64,000 bases of DNA from Sclerodactyla briareus (lineage: Eukaryota; Echinodermata; Holothuroidea; Dendrochirotida; Sclerodactylidae), in contig JAODTK010000776.1 in assembly GCA_026419785.1 (NCBI GenBank), positions 1-64,000 on the forward strand. The letters run 5' to 3'. The translations under genes and the position numbers were made by a program. The notes beneath the pieces are model-generated. The model did not search any database. It worked only from the letters and a program-made list of their open reading frames with translations, and was not told where the DNA came from. This document shows positions 1 to 12,390 of the stretch, piece after piece (position 1 is the stretch's first letter; each line of letters starts with the position of its first letter).

Positions 1-2351
1 TTGCTCATGAAGTCACTCTCCAAGCTGTCACGCAAAATAGTGGTAGACTTTCTGCAGGACTTCACCCTCCCCAACTGATAATACTTCCGGGACATTTCGA
101 AGATTAATAATTGCATGCCTATCTTTAGGCCTATATGCCATTGTATAGTTTGTAGGAAGAAAGGAGGATGGATCGCTATCCTTGAACTTAAGCGGGAAAT
201 GGGTCAAATAAAATGAAAGATTGATGCATTCGCAGAAAAATGTTCAGCTTAATCTGGAAATTTTTTAATACTATCAAGAAGGGTTGGGAAGTAATTTCTG
301 GATTGGCCTCCTCCCTGAGATGGGAAAAATTCCCTAATGGGTGGGGCCAGGCCTTCCTCCCGATGGAGAGGCCCCCCCCCTGGCACACCTCCCTTGTTGC
401 TTGTCGATAATCGATATCAACACGCGCACATAAGTCTAATAAAACTGATGAACATTATAAGTCTCATGATGCTTAGTGTCTTGGGTTAAATTTGTTGTGC
501 ACAAGGACCTCAGCATTTTTGATAGGTTCAGAGGTAGTTTTTAGCTGAAATGATACTAAGGTCCTTTTATAAATATGTTTGCTTCCAAAGTCATGATCAG
601 TTGACCTTGCCTGGACATAATTGCAAACGTGTATGGCTGTGAGATGTTGATAGGCATTTATGCTGCAGATTTTTTTATCCTGAGTATTTGGGTTCAACTC
701 AACTGTAGATTCCCTCTGTGCATTAATACAATGTTTAGTATTGGAATTCAATTCACGTCAATCCATATTTTTCAACATAAAATAAAGCCATAAGATGAAG
801 CGAATAAGTATAGACAGGACCCTAGAAAAACAATGATTGTTTATCTAGGGACCAATGACAACAAACTATATGCAGAAAAGGAAAACAAGGGAATCCTGGA
901 ATCAAGGATAAGAATCAGTGTACTTGCCGGCACAGGACTGTGCACCACATGACAAACAGCATCACTTCAACAGTGTAGTTACAGTTATATGAGCTATCCT
1001 TTACGTTCAATGTAAGCAAAAGCCGGGTCAATCGGATTTCATGAGAACATCTCACAATGTTTTGTAGTGTCAGCAGTTGTTGAGTCGCAGTTTGCTAAAG
1101 TTTAACAATGGGTACTAAACGAATTGCTCTATTATTCCTGGTACAAAGGCTCTGCTAGATTCAGGTCTTAGGATAATATCTCTGGAAGGTCACGATGCTT
1201 TTAGGGGTCTGAATTTCTTATAAGTCACATTGGGACCACCCAAAAATAGATTACCCTTCCCATGTCATTGGCAACTTTGGTCGACACACCTGTAACCCAA
1301 TCGTGCATGAGTGACTATAGTTGTCATAGTATTTTTTGCTGCCAAAATTATTAATCTGTATATTTGTAGTTGTTTGAGCACCCAGGTCCCTTTAGGTCCA
1401 CTCCACAATTGCAAAATCGCATATTTTGTCTTTCTAACAGCATATTTTATCTTTGCAACATATGTCACCTGACGGGGACTACTTTGGAAATTCTGAGGAA
1501 ATTCACCTGGATGGGGCAACCAGCCCATCCTGCGTGTGACAATCCTGGGGCAAATCATGTAACTTGGTAGGGCAATGGGCAGGCAAATGCTTTGGTACTA
1601 TGGGTGAAGAGAAAAAAATGTCCCCTGTCAGGTTACAACAACTAGAACAAGCAATTGCAAATTTGTACGTGTGAGCTCGTCTCTGCACTACAACAGATGT
1701 GTCGCTCTAACGCTAACTGATCGTCAGGGAAGCATGGAGACAATTCTAGGAGCCACATGGATGTGGAACTTGCCAGTATGTGTGAAATGTAGTATGAACA
1801 TATGATCGTCTCCCAGCAGGGGTTGGGGACCTTTTTGTCTCTCGGGCTAGAAGTAGGAGGGCGACTGATGTAGATATGGCAAAGTTACAAACATGACACA
1901 TGACACGTTGCATAGTATTTTATTGTTCCTCTCCATATTCTACATAGCCGCGTCGATCTATTATAGTAGCATGTATCGTTTGGAATTGCTGGGGCTAGCT
2001 CTAATCATATTGCAATGCAGAGAAGCAATGTACAGTCAATGGCAGGAGGATACTAGTATGACACAACCTTGGATTCAAACTTAGAACACCTCCGTGGATA
2101 ATGTCTGTATCACATGGGGCTATACGAGTGGAAGGGCAGGCAAACATGCACGAACTAATTTGAACAGGAAAAACTGTCCCATTGTGAGCTACAACCGAAT
2201 GCCGAAACAGGTTGGCATTCGTATTGTAACATTGTTTATCAGCAGACATCCAGTTTCTAGCTGTTAGCCTGTAATGACCTCAAATTATGCAAACTGCGGA
2301 ACCAAATTTCGGTGGAGCAACCTAGATGCTGAACGTGCGTATGTGTGCATG
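1..2351. other. unassigned non-coding stretch
   Basis: No gene, RNA or recognisable repeat was found. The open frames here are all under 100 codons, carry no motif I recognise and lack a matching exon structure. The only low-complexity feature noted is a short C run near 370. Confidence 0.5.
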
Positions 2352-2359
2352 TAATATCA
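2352..2359 (+). repeat. 8-bp target-site duplication, left (TAATATCA)
   Basis: The octamer TAATATCA lies directly before the MITE at 2360 and is repeated exactly at 2594-2601 directly after it. The match stops at both sides, so it is exactly eight bases long, as expected of hAT-type insertion. Confidence 0.65.
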
Positions 2360-2593
2360 ACAGTGGCATACCCATGGGGAGGGGGGGCGGTCAGAACCCC
2401 CCATACCCCAAGTGATCACTCACTGTTAACCACAAAACTTTTATATATTTCAAAATATTGCAGCACATTGTCTAGGTCCCCATAATTGTAACCTATTTGT
2501 GAATAGGAGGGTAAGGCCATTTATGCGGTCCCACTTCCTCGGGTTCCCGACCTTCAAACTCCCCCCCCAACAATCTCTTTGGTACGGACGCCT
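2360..2593 (+). mobile_element. G-run MITE, 234 bp, hAT-like by its 8-bp duplication
   Basis: This is a short non-autonomous element without coding capacity. It starts ACAGTGGCATACCC, passes into a G run and a short 'CAGAACCCCCCAT' block, and ends with a C run followed by TCTTTGGTACGG. The middle (TTGCAGCA, then GGAGGGTAAGGCCATTTATG) matches fragments at 31.1, 33.2, 43.6 and 46.9 kb, so it is a dispersed family in this window. The terminal inverted repeat is weak in this copy (GTACC-type ends only), so the exact 8-bp flanking duplication is the main evidence. Assignment to hAT is an inference from TSD length and the CAGTGGC-like start. Confidence 0.65.
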
Positions 2594-2601
2594 TAATATC
2601 A
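2594..2601 (+). repeat. 8-bp target-site duplication, right (TAATATCA)
   Basis: Exact copy of the octamer at 2352-2359. Confidence 0.65.
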
Positions 2602-4320
2602 TGCAGAAGGTAATCGCCTTCCAGCAACTGGGGCGGGGGGGACATTTTTTTCCTCTAGGCTACATGTAGGGCCTCTGATGCCAGAAATCAGTTGTACATG
2701 TCTCACAATGGACCGGGCAAAGCTACAAAATACCAACCCTGTTAATCTCCACAATCCTACATACCAGCATCAATCTATTTTCGAGCATATCCTAGGATTA
2801 CGAAGCTAGGGAATTGGAGAAAAAAAAAACAGCTGTAACTTTGCCCGGGGGGGGGGGGAATATATGAGAGGCTACCTTTTAGTGCCTTAGTGCCATAAGA
2901 AAGGATCCAATTCCTGAAAAAATCAAGGGCTTCATCTTTTTGCCCCAAATTGTTACAGAAAACTTAACCAAAATTGACTTATATCTATTGAGGTGGCGCT
3001 GGGAGCACCCAGTTGTGAAAAAATATGTCTCATCCCACAAAAACTTTTCAGAGTGTCCCTGGTTGCTATGGCACATAGCTTACCTCCATCCATTTGACTC
3101 ATAGTGCCGCCCACCACCTGCTTCCACCCTTGTTGAGGACAACGATAGTGTTCGTTTTGTCTGTAAATGATCGAATCTTATTTCGATCGAAGTGAGAGAT
3201 ATCCGGCCAACTGCAAAAATGTCTCCTGCCGTATTAAGTGGGAAATTGGAGTATCATGTGACGATGTGTTACCGCTCGGAGCATGTGGATATTGCATTGG
3301 TGCTCTGGAAATCCTCCTTCATGAAGGTGATATCCGGTCTGGGAAACATTACCCCGGGTTTGATATACAAGAGCTCATATTCAAGCATGGGGGTGATGAA
3401 GTCTTATTTGGCATGTGTGTGCTCCGTGGTTGTTGACTATCGATAATTACCATGAGGTCATATGTGGAGCTGTGAGGGGAAGGGGGATAGGAGGCTAGGA
3501 TTTGGCATATCAAAAGCCTTTCTCGGTTTATTTGCATATACAAACACTCATTTATTGCGTTGTTAACAGGGTGTGGCCTACGGATCAGCTCGAGGGGTTC
3601 TTGGTCCACTTTCATTCACGCTTCTTATAATTGCTATTCCTGTATAATTTAAACTGTGGAAATGATGGAAATTTTTACAATAAAGAAGAGTTAAGTTATG
3701 AGAGTCAATGGGATCACCAGGAGTCCCAAAACTTGTAAGCATAAATGCTCGGGACAATCTACTTCAAATCTTGGTGTGTAAATATTCAATAGAGTACACA
3801 TAGCTATTCTATTGCTTTTGCTGGAATGAGGGGGTCATCTGTGGTAGAAATTGCCATTTCTGCAAAGTCTAGCTGTTCAACCATCATCAAGGTAACATCC
3901 TGTCATGTTTGAAATCACATCGGTGGGTAAAGCAAACTCTCTTCGCTTTGTACAATACAGACAGATTCTAGGCCTTTGAGTCTTGTGGATTGCATGCAAG
4001 ACTGGTCTTTCTTGTGTACCAAGTGGTGGTTTATTTCCATGGCAGTTCACTGCATACTGATCTAGCTCTCATGACTTTGAACATGTCATACCAGCCAATT
4101 CTTCTCGGCGTAGGCCGAAACTCCAGGTTGGGGAATCAATGTTCAAGTCTTGCTGTCGAGTCCCTCGTTGGTCTTCTGTGTTTCAGGCCATGAATCCACC
4201 TCATAATGGACTGTTCATTTCTCTTGATTCTCCTAATGTCTAGGTTCCCTGAAAATTCAATTGGCATTAAACATGACATACGCACATAATGTTTTATATA
4301 TAAGAGCTTCTATTATTCAC
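2602..4320. other. unassigned non-coding stretch with a G run
   Basis: No gene or element recognised. A run of about 13 G follows CCC near 2845. Two overlapping small frames at 3167-3446 (89 and 84 codons) show no motif I know and have no splice context. Confidence 0.45.
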
Positions 4321-4324
4321 AGCG

Positions 4325-4515
4325 CTCCCAACGTGGAAAGTCGAGACGAAAGATATAAGACGTGCTCGTACGTAACGGCAAAATAAGAATGGTGACCCTA
4401 CGATGTGTCAATTATTCATGAGTTGTGTTGGGCGGGGTTGGCAAAGAAGCCCGATAAGATGGAGTTACTATGGCAACGCTAATTTAGATGAGCTTTAGAG
4501 CAGTGCTCGAAAAAT
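4325..4515 (+). repeat. dispersed repeat A, copy 1
   Basis: The stretch contains GAAAGTCGAGACGAAAGAT, TACGTAACGGCAA, TCAATTATTCATG and CCCGATAAGATGGAGTTACT in order. The same blocks occur in order at 12430-12600, and the first two again at 18660-18720. A reversed copy of the first block lies at 38335-38350. It has no coding content. The family is unknown to me. This copy lacks the upstream TGGGTCCAGAAATCGT block present in the others. Confidence 0.6.
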
Positions 4516-5480
4516 ATTTGAAATTTAATAGCCCTTCGGGCTCCCCGTGGCTGAATTTGGTTAGCTCGAAAAGGGCCGACTGGGTGCCCATAATTTACCG
4601 GTGTTTTAAATGTTTACTTTATGCAAATCTAACGCTCTTATGAAATTGAGTCAATTTAGATATCAGCTTTACGCTAGGTGTTCAAAATTTGGGGTGGGAG
4701 GATACCCCCCTCCAATTTTCAAAGGGGATTTTGAAATCAAGAGGGGGGGGGGTGATTCTCAGTAATTTAGATCAAGCAAATTTCTTTCTTTCTCTGTACC
4801 TGCACTGGCATGCCGCCAAACATTGCCAGTGTTTGACAATAGTAAGATTGTTTGCTAAGGGGTTAGCCTCCCTGTTTTGTTGGTCCCAATGTCTCCTACT
4901 CCTCTCTCCAATCGACTGCAATTGCAAGCCTATTGATTCACAAGTTACAACTGTAATAGACAGTTGGTTACCCCTACCTGGGGATAATCACACATGCGAT
5001 ACCATTCCTGCTTCCATCCGCAACATGACTGTACCCGAAAGGTTCAAATCCTTCACTGGCAACCTTTTTTCTGCCCTAGTGATGTTCTTCTCATGCAAAA
5101 TTGTCTTTTGTGTGAATAATGAGAAAACAATTGATAATTTATTAATGGCATTACCTAATTCCTCCGACTAATTCCCACAAGGAGCACAGCACAAGTAATA
5201 TGGTTGGGAAGCCACACATGTTTTCTCTTAAAATATCTTGATTTTATGTGGCATTCACCTTTCTGGAGTAATACTGTGTCCTTTTAAAAATACGATTGCG
5301 GTAGCCGGACTGGAATTTCATAACTAGAAAACTCTAGTAACCCGAGATGCACGAAGTGAACCCTGGGCTACCAGGCATAGGATTTTTTCGAGCTAACTTT
5401 TAGAAGGTGAGTATGGTCGCTTGTTAATACCCAAACCAGTAGGTTTTGGGGAACAGCTCTAGCTTGTGAGACAAGGCAAC
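4516..5480. other. unassigned stretch with small hairpins
   Basis: It holds a short perfect hairpin (AGCCC-TTC-GGGCT, near 4530) and GGTAGCC/GGCTACC inverted ends around 5300-5375. A 160-codon frame (4689-5171) has no recognisable domain and begins inside a G-rich tract, so I do not call it a gene. GTTAATACCCAAACCAGTAG near 5425 resembles a segment at 12597, which may be a downstream part of repeat A. Confidence 0.35.
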
Positions 5481-7774
5481 ATTTCTTGGAATTTTTGGTC
5501 AACATGATAATTGTTAGGGGTCAAGGTCGTTTGTGGTAGTTACGGAAAACACACAGCCTTTTTGCTCCTGGTTGCCATTATTTATTTCTACCAAAAGCAC
5601 ATTCAACAAATAGACCTGCATATTAACTGTACATAAAAGCCCTATACATAATTACCCTGCTCAATCCATACCTTAGTGCTTCGCAACAGAACTGAGTAAA
5701 TTTTTATGTAAAACTCTCGCCCCAGATCAGACCAAAGAAAGTAATGAGCACCCCGGGATTCCGTGCTAGACATAGGACGAACCAGTGAAGAAAGGGATAA
5801 GTACCACAGCCTCCAAAACTGAGGTTTATCGAAGCATTCAGGCCAAACAATTAGGATCATCCGTTAAGCTGTCTTGGGAGAAATTGCACAACGTATTTAC
5901 ACAGCATCATTCATTCACTGTGAGGTAAGTTCGGTTGGAGTCGAGAATGAGGGTACTTAATGTTTGCTTGGAGCGGAACAAGGGAATTGAAATGTCACAG
6001 TATTATTCACGGCCCGTTTTCCTCCACCTAATAGACGTTATTTTGCAGTAATGGTGAGTCTGCAGTATAAACACTGTTGCATTAACATGGAGGGTGGGTG
6101 AAGTAAATCGTTTCCTGTGACATGAATTTCCTTAAGAGGATGCATGTATTCTCTGGCTAAGAAAAGATTCCAATCAGCCCGAGATAATGAATTATGGGGA
6201 TTGATTAACGTGAGTTTATTCTGATTATTTAGGGAAGGGGGGGCCCAGTGGGACTCAGAGGGGGGAATTAGTTCAATTTCAGAGGTGAAACCTGAGATAT
6301 GTGGGAGTCGAGAATATAAAATCTCGGTCATGTTTAGAGGAATGACGCTGGCTTAGGTGACAGCCAGACATGGAGAATAAGAAGGGAGTAATGTAGTTGT
6401 CGTTGTCTGGGTGAGGATAGTACTCAACTGGATGAAATGTTCATACACAATTGTGTCTCATTGGGATGATCAAACACACAGAGGAGTATATGTTCCATGA
6501 ATGACTACTTGTAAATGAAGCAAACATGTCTGATCAGAAATGGTCACTTTATAGAATATGACCTTGAATCTCGGATTGGGAGATAAATCAAATTGATTCA
6601 GTTTGAGTCTTAGGAAGGGACAGAGCTCTGGGCAGTAATAGTCATTCAAGCCCTAATGGTACCCAAGTTTTTGAGGAGATACAATGTTACATGCAGTGCA
6701 TTTAGCCATAAGGCTAAAAAATGGAATGTAGGAGGAGGGAAGGGGATGAACGAGAAGAAGAAAAAGTGGAGAAACCAAAGAAGCCATGAGGCCTGCACTT
6801 TTTTATCCCCCTCCTCAATTCCTCATCACTTCCGTGAGCAGCAGAGGGAACATGAGAAGAAATGTCCAAATTGGGGAAAAATTGTCTCGCCTCTTCTTAC
6901 TTGGTTATAGGAGGAGGTGAAAAGGGCATGATGAGTTCAGAATAGTGAGAAGAGGGGGTTAGTGGTTGTATTGTTTGGAAGGGATGAATAACCTATTAAA
7001 GGTTAGAGCTATGATCGGATGGCACCTTTGCAGGACAGTTTGGATTAAGTGACTTGAGTTCAGTAGTCAAAAAAACGTTACATTGCAATGGGTAACCAAT
7101 TCTTGTATAGAACAGACACAGTACACGTGTGGCTCCTCTTCAGTTGCCTCCTCATAGCGCATTCACACGTGTGACATGTTGCATTAGCAGGTAAGTCTGT
7201 AGATATTTACATGTGCATGCGTGTTTTGTCACAAGCTGTCCAACCTTATCGGGATCCTCCGTGATTGATGTTTGATGTTTGTAATTCATTGTGCTCTGGT
7301 AATTCCCGCAGCCCAGCGTTGATGGGGAAAAGTTGTGCTCTATAGCAGCTACAACTCTACCACTGACTCCCAATTCAGGGATGGAGGTTTTATCAGTCGA
7401 TTCATCTTCCATCACTTCTTAGCTTAGTGCCCCGGGATAACCGGCTCCTTCATCCAGCCTCTCGAGTCAATCTCTCTCCCGAACCCGATTCCTCACCAAG
7501 CCTTGCACACAATCACATACTAGCTTCCTCTGAGGGATGCAACAGGAGGGGGGGGGCCAGGGTCTTCTGCATGTGGCGGCGGGCGGAGGGGGGGGGATTT
7601 ATCTTCATCCTGACATGCAGATTCACCCTAACCCCCTTGAACAACACAGCATCTTCGGTTAAAATGAATTTCTAGTTCATCCTGTTTCCCATTTTCTGAT
7701 AACTTTTGGAATCAACACCCTCATTGGGAATCTGTGAAGGTTGTATAATTCAGGTTGATGATCAGCCTAAATTA
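5481..7774. other. unassigned non-coding stretch
   Basis: No gene, array or element ends recognised. Purine-rich patches at 6700-6960 and G runs near 7550 and 7590 are the only compositional features. Confidence 0.45.
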
Positions 7775-8035
7775 TTAAGGAATTGCAGTTAGTGATGCCA
7801 TACAATCCTATTTTAACGGTTGCACTGGCATTCCAGATGCATCAAATGCAACACAATAGCACTCATCCCCATGCATTTGAGGTTGTCCCGATGCACCCAT
7901 TACAATTCATCCCAAAGGTGCTCTGACAATAGACATCCCTTGGACGCCATTGTTCATGGGTGACAGTATTTCATTTTACTCATTCCAATCTTTAATTTTG
8001 GATGCATTCAGATGGGATGCATGTGAAATCCCAAT
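7775..8035 (-). repeat. dispersed repeat B, copy 1 (reverse)
   Basis: Read on the minus strand this stretch matches 32985-33215 block by block: GCTGTACAAA, TGCATCCCATCTGAATGCAT, GGGACA...AAATGCAT, GTGCTATTGTGTT, GATGCATC.GGAATGC, AAAATAGG.TTGTATGGCAT. The two copies lie about 25 kb apart in opposite orientation. They are rich in ATGCAT and have no reading frame in common. The family is unknown to me; an ancient non-autonomous transposon is the likeliest source. Confidence 0.7.
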
Positions 8036-9410
8036 TTTGTTTTTGTACAGCTCCTTAATTGTCGTTCTTTTTCAATGGCAGTTCTTTTCATTGGAAGGTG
8101 GGATGCCGCCCGCGAAAGGGGATACGCCCATTCAATCACCCACCGCCCCTCACCTAGCCCCTCTATCCCCCCCCCCGCCCTGCCTGGAATCAATGCCTTT
8201 TCATATTTTTTCAATTCGGACTAATGTGTCAATTCTATTACATTGGGCATTTGCCGGACTACTCATGTACTCAAGTATGAGGAAGGTCGTTTTCTGTAAT
8301 GTATTTATAACAAGACTTCCTCATGAGGGTCTCATCGGAGCCTCTTTGATAATGAGCAGGTGGTTCAATATCAGGCCATCCATTACTTAATTCCCGAGGC
8401 ACAGTCATCATAAAACTTCTCTCATCCAATCCTCCAGTTCCCCCCGTCTACAATGCATCAGCTCGGGCAATCCGGGAATGTCTTTAACTCTAGGTGATTC
8501 GTAAAAAAACCCCCACAACCTATATATCGTATTGGGGACCATTTTTTCCCTGAAGTTGTGACAAGTGCATCGTTTATCTTCCAAATCTTTAATAAATTCT
8601 CTAATTAGGGTCTCGTTATAATCAGGTGATTATAATTAGAGTAGATGTGCTCATTTTTGATTTGGGGATCGTATAATTTCAAAATGACAGCTTCATTCAG
8701 AATTTGTCCTTCTAAAGCCTGCATAGGTCTGTGTTTGCTTCTGTTTCTATTCAGATGTTATAGTTTTTATGTTGTCTACGTCCCCAATATTTTTCTTGGG
8801 GGGGGGGGGTGATTGCCTATCATTACAGCTTCCTGATGCCTCCCTGTGAAGCCTCTGTTGATGAATGAAGGTAGTCAATACAGGCCATCCATTACTTTCA
8901 AGTTCTTGGGGGCATATTGAGGCTGATTCCTTCTTCAAGGATCAACTGATTTGTTATAACCACTCTGGGGATCCCCTCTTCCTGATGGTCTATCAACAAC
9001 TGCTTGGGTTTTGATCAATAATCTTGATCTATCTGAGAAAAAAATGCAAGATTTGACATGCATGTGTGAATTGAAATGGTATTCCTTTTCTACAGACATT
9101 TTCTGAAATTTGAAGGTTAACCGACAGTGGCGACCTATTGTAGGTGGGAGAGGGGCGGGGAAGGGTCTGAACCTGGCCCTACAACTTCCAAATTTTGCAG
9201 CCATTCATGGCAATTTTCGGTTGAAATAATTGACCATTTCGCATGTAAAGGCCTAATGTTTGCCTAGGAGGTTATGGCAATCTGCGTTGATGCTGGCACC
9301 CCCTCCCCCTCCCACTCCTCGACCGTGCAAAATTTTGTGTTTGCATGTAATGCTTCCTTGTGGCCGATCAGTAATGACAAAGTAAGCTCTGCATGGTACT
9401 CATTCCCATG
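8036..9410. other. unassigned stretch with one weak internal repeat
   Basis: The string CAGGCCATCCATTACTT occurs at about 8370 and again at about 8881, each preceded by a GCCTCT...GATGA block. This suggests an old duplication with a spacing near 510 bp. A run of 11 G lies near 8803. The 146-codon frame at 7950-8390 overlaps repeat B and the C runs and is not a credible gene. Confidence 0.35.
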
Positions 9411-10241
9411 TACCGTATTCTTCCGCTAAGCGCCCAGGGCGCTTGCGAAGTTTCAGGATGGGCGCTTACAAGAGTATAACTTTACAACTGTTTTGTATTC
9501 CTTTTGGGTGTATTTTCGTGGGCTCGACTGACGGTGTACGTAAAACACACATTCACAATATCGCACAGGTTGAAGCGAAAATGTCTTGCATTTTCCACGA
9601 GCAGTGTATCCGGCCACCCTCCGCAACCCGCCCTTCCTGGTGAATGAAACTCACAAAAATGATCGTTCATTCAGCAGTAACAAGACTAGTTTATATGTAG
9701 AGCCCGGGAGAACGCATTTTGAATGGTGATTCCCCCGTCCGCGCAGCCATTTTAGAGCCCTATTTATATGCTATCGCTCTGCGCTATACAAATAACAAAC
9801 ACGCTCAAAATCAATGGGGCCTATGTTAATACACGAACACATTACTGCATCCACCTAACCCATTGCCTCGATTGGCATGGATAACCGGACCAGAAACAGC
9901 GTTTGATTGTGAAAGTGCTAAAATCCAGTGAAATTGTTGAATCACTCCATTCATTCATGGAATTGAGTACCGTAGGTCTACGCGAGTCACAGGACACAAC
10001 ATCGTTTACGCGACGCGATGGCTAAGCGCTCAAGCGATTCGGTTTGTTTGTGTATAGTGTATGGCTGTATGTACTTGCAATGATGCAAGCCATACTGGCG
10101 GGCTAACTGCTGGGATGCAAACGGAAAATATTCCAGGCCTTTACGGCCCCGCAATCGACTTTATATTTACAAGAGTTTGCAAAAAAGTTGGGTGGCAGGC
10201 GCTTACGGGAGACTGGTCCTTTAGCGGAAATTAATACGGTA
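9411..10241. mobile_element. TACCG-ended DNA element, 831 bp
   Basis: The left end reads TACCGTATTCTTCCGCTAA. The right end, reversed, reads TACCGTATTAATTTCCGCTA, followed on both sides by a GCGCTTAC-like block. These are imperfect terminal inverted repeats of at least 20 bp. The outermost TA on each side may be the target duplication (TA-specific insertion). There is no transposase frame. A shorter relative with the same end type lies 1 kb downstream (11209-11499). The superfamily is not certain: TA duplications fit Tc1/mariner or IS4EU-like groups. Confidence 0.6.
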
Positions 10242-11208
10242 ACAATGTAAGCCAGTGACTGAGCTGTGGCTTGGCTTTCCCTACCTATGGTAAGATGCAG
10301 GAATTTGATGGTTATCTTCAACATCTGAAATACATTTTGTGATGTTAAATAAATTGGATTCCATCAATTATCACAATCCAAGCTTATAATCCCTATTAGG
10401 CGATGACGAAGGAGGAGGACTATGTTCTTGGCAGGAATTGGGAAACATTTCTGGGGATTTTGGCCCGCATTTCTGTGGTTGTAAACACGGCAAGGCTGAT
10501 ACTTCACTCGGTATGTGCATTTCCCTGATTACAAAAAACCTATAGAGTATAGAGCCAACTTAGATCGTCCACCTAATCCACGAATGCAGCGCCATATCCA
10601 GGGGTTGAGGCCGCCATAGATGGATCACTTCTATTGACACCGCTCAGGTGAGGCCCCAGCTATATTACCATATTCAGTCGCTGTCCATCCATTTTTGGGT
10701 CCCTTCCAAGGCACATCCATCAGGCACCCCTTCTGTCGATATCAACAATCTACATTGTTGCGGGCAGGGTGTCGAAGTGGTGCACTGGTATGCAACAGGT
10801 GATCCTGCAAATAGAATGAGGATGAGTGTGCCAGGTTCGACACTCCTGACATTAGGCAGTAATTGTTTTTTCGTCAGCAATGACTTGAGAAACTGCCTAG
10901 ACACGGAAGCCTCGTGTGTTGATAAGATCCAAAGTTCATCACGAGAAAGACCATTACTATGTATGTGTGGGATAGGTGCGATTGGTGGGTGGCATCCACC
11001 CTCGTCATAGAGGAGATTAAAAGGGCGGTCTCACCAACGCAATTTTGTGTCGTACTTCGATCTGAATGCGTTTGGGGTATGGCGTATGCCGAAAGACCAG
11101 GCCATATGATTAGGCTTGTACACCCTGCCATAATGATAAAGAGAACCAATCGCCATTGGCCAAACCATTCTGATGTGGAATAGCCATTCCCTACGTCTGA
11201 TATTCACA
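10242..11208. other. unassigned non-coding stretch
   Basis: No element found. A 120-codon frame (10648-11010) overlaps two others on the opposite strand and shows no domain. Confidence 0.4.
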
Positions 11209-11499
11209 TACCGTATAATCTGTAATAGAAGCCCCCGTAAAGAAGCCCTACCCCTTTTGGGGACCTTCCAATTGAAGGTTAGGAGATATTCACCAATACG
11301 ATGAAATTAGGTCTTAGTCCTTAGGTGAACAGCTGTTCACAAATGTATAGTGTGGGAAGTAGCCTAACACAGCATAGTATGGGGAAATGTTGGAAGCCTA
11401 AACCGCAAAATTATATTTTTGCTTACCCTCAAATAATCGCCCCCCCTCTTTGTGAAAATGTAACGTCCCCCTGGGCGTTTATCACAGATTTATCCGGTA
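11209..11499. mobile_element. TACCG-ended MITE, 291 bp
   Basis: The left end reads TACCGTATAATCTGTAATAG. The right end, reversed, reads TACCGGATAAATCTGTGATA. The ends then continue into GCCC-rich sequence, giving imperfect terminal inverted repeats of about 25-30 bp flanked by TA. It is non-coding. The shared TACCG.AT start and following GCCC block tie it to the 831-bp element at 9411-10241. Confidence 0.65.
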
Positions 11500-11555
11500 G
11501 TTAACTGGAACACGATACTGTAATACGTGAAACATTTTGCCATAATTTTTCGGCC

Positions 11556-11627
11556 TGGAAAGAGAGTACTTATGTTATCCTTCAAAAATTCGTGCGAAGT
11601 GAATTTCCACGTAATAATCCATATTTC
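11556..11627 (+). repeat. dispersed repeat A, copy 2, left half before insertion
   Basis: This stretch, reversed, matches 38400-38480 (GGATTATTACGTGGAA, ACTTCGCA, GAAGGATA, AAGTAC.TCTCTTTC). In the 38-kb copy it continues directly into the TGGACCCA block. Here that block comes 0.76 kb later, after the inserted element. Confidence 0.6.
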
Positions 11628-12384
11628 ACAACCCCAAGCCATCCTTAATTGCGAATACAGGATTCTGATTGGCCAATCCATTACGTTGCCTGCCGTTATT
11701 TTTGCATAACAGTCAGCTTGTCAGAGTAACACAACAATCGACTACTTGCTTGATTTGCTGCTTCTTAAGTAAATAATGCATCACTTTTTCAAACGCAAAT
11801 GTAGGTTGTGCGAGGCCTTGGAATTTTACGTTTCACACGGCGCATATTTGTCTCCTCGTATAACCCCGCGCTTTGAGGGCGTACTGCCTTGACGGATACC
11901 AACTGGACGGGCTAAAGGGCCGCGTTTGCTCGTTGCGTTTGTGAACTTCATGTTCACCCGCGCAAACTCTCCCGGTTCAGCAACGCGTGTTTTGTATTGC
12001 GTCTCCGTGTAAATACGCACAACTCGCACTTTAATATCTTTTTGTGGATTGTACGTACCAATGCAATTCTCTTCGATCGAACAACGCAATAAGTTTTTAC
12101 CCCTAAGCTGCTTATTCATGTTTAGAGATACAAGATATAGATCTAGAGATATAGATATCTCTAATGGTTTGGAATTCTTACTTTCGGGTTTTGTAGAATA
12201 GGAATAAACTAACAGGTCGACTTTTACTTTAACTGGTTCATAAACATCCTCGACTCTGAATTTAGCTTAATGAACGAACTCGGCTGCGCCTGTCCCGGTT
12301 TATTTATCTAAAGTTCATAGTCTCGACTGTTTATTCGCCCAACACCCATTAAAAGTCTCCCAGTTTGCAGTTTATTCCCTTAAT
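11628..12384 (+). mobile_element. inverted pair, left copy (about 757 bp)
   Basis: It begins ACAACCCCAAGCCATCC and ends GCAGTTTATTCCCTTAAT. The reverse complement of 13054-13894 has the same blocks in the same order, including GGATTCTGATTGGCCAATCC-like, GAGGGCGTACTGCC, TTGTAGAATAGGAAT and a hairpin near the inner end. Divergence between the two is high, roughly a quarter of positions by eye. It has no coding frame of note and no clear terminal inverted repeat. Because repeat A is uninterrupted at 38.34-38.48 kb, this copy looks like an insertion in its own right rather than one arm of a single fold-back element. Confidence 0.65.
12252..12322. repeat. hairpin inside left copy
   Basis: GACTCTGAATTTAGCTTAAT is followed by a GC-rich loop (CGGCTGCGCC) and a degraded reverse of the same stem. 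The better preserved partner is at 13106-13172. Confidence 0.55.
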
Positions 12385-12390
12385 TGAATC

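Noticed and set aside
4689-5171. 160-codon frame
   Set aside because: No domain, no splice context, begins in a G-rich tract; hydrophobic stretches are not organised as a known membrane protein.
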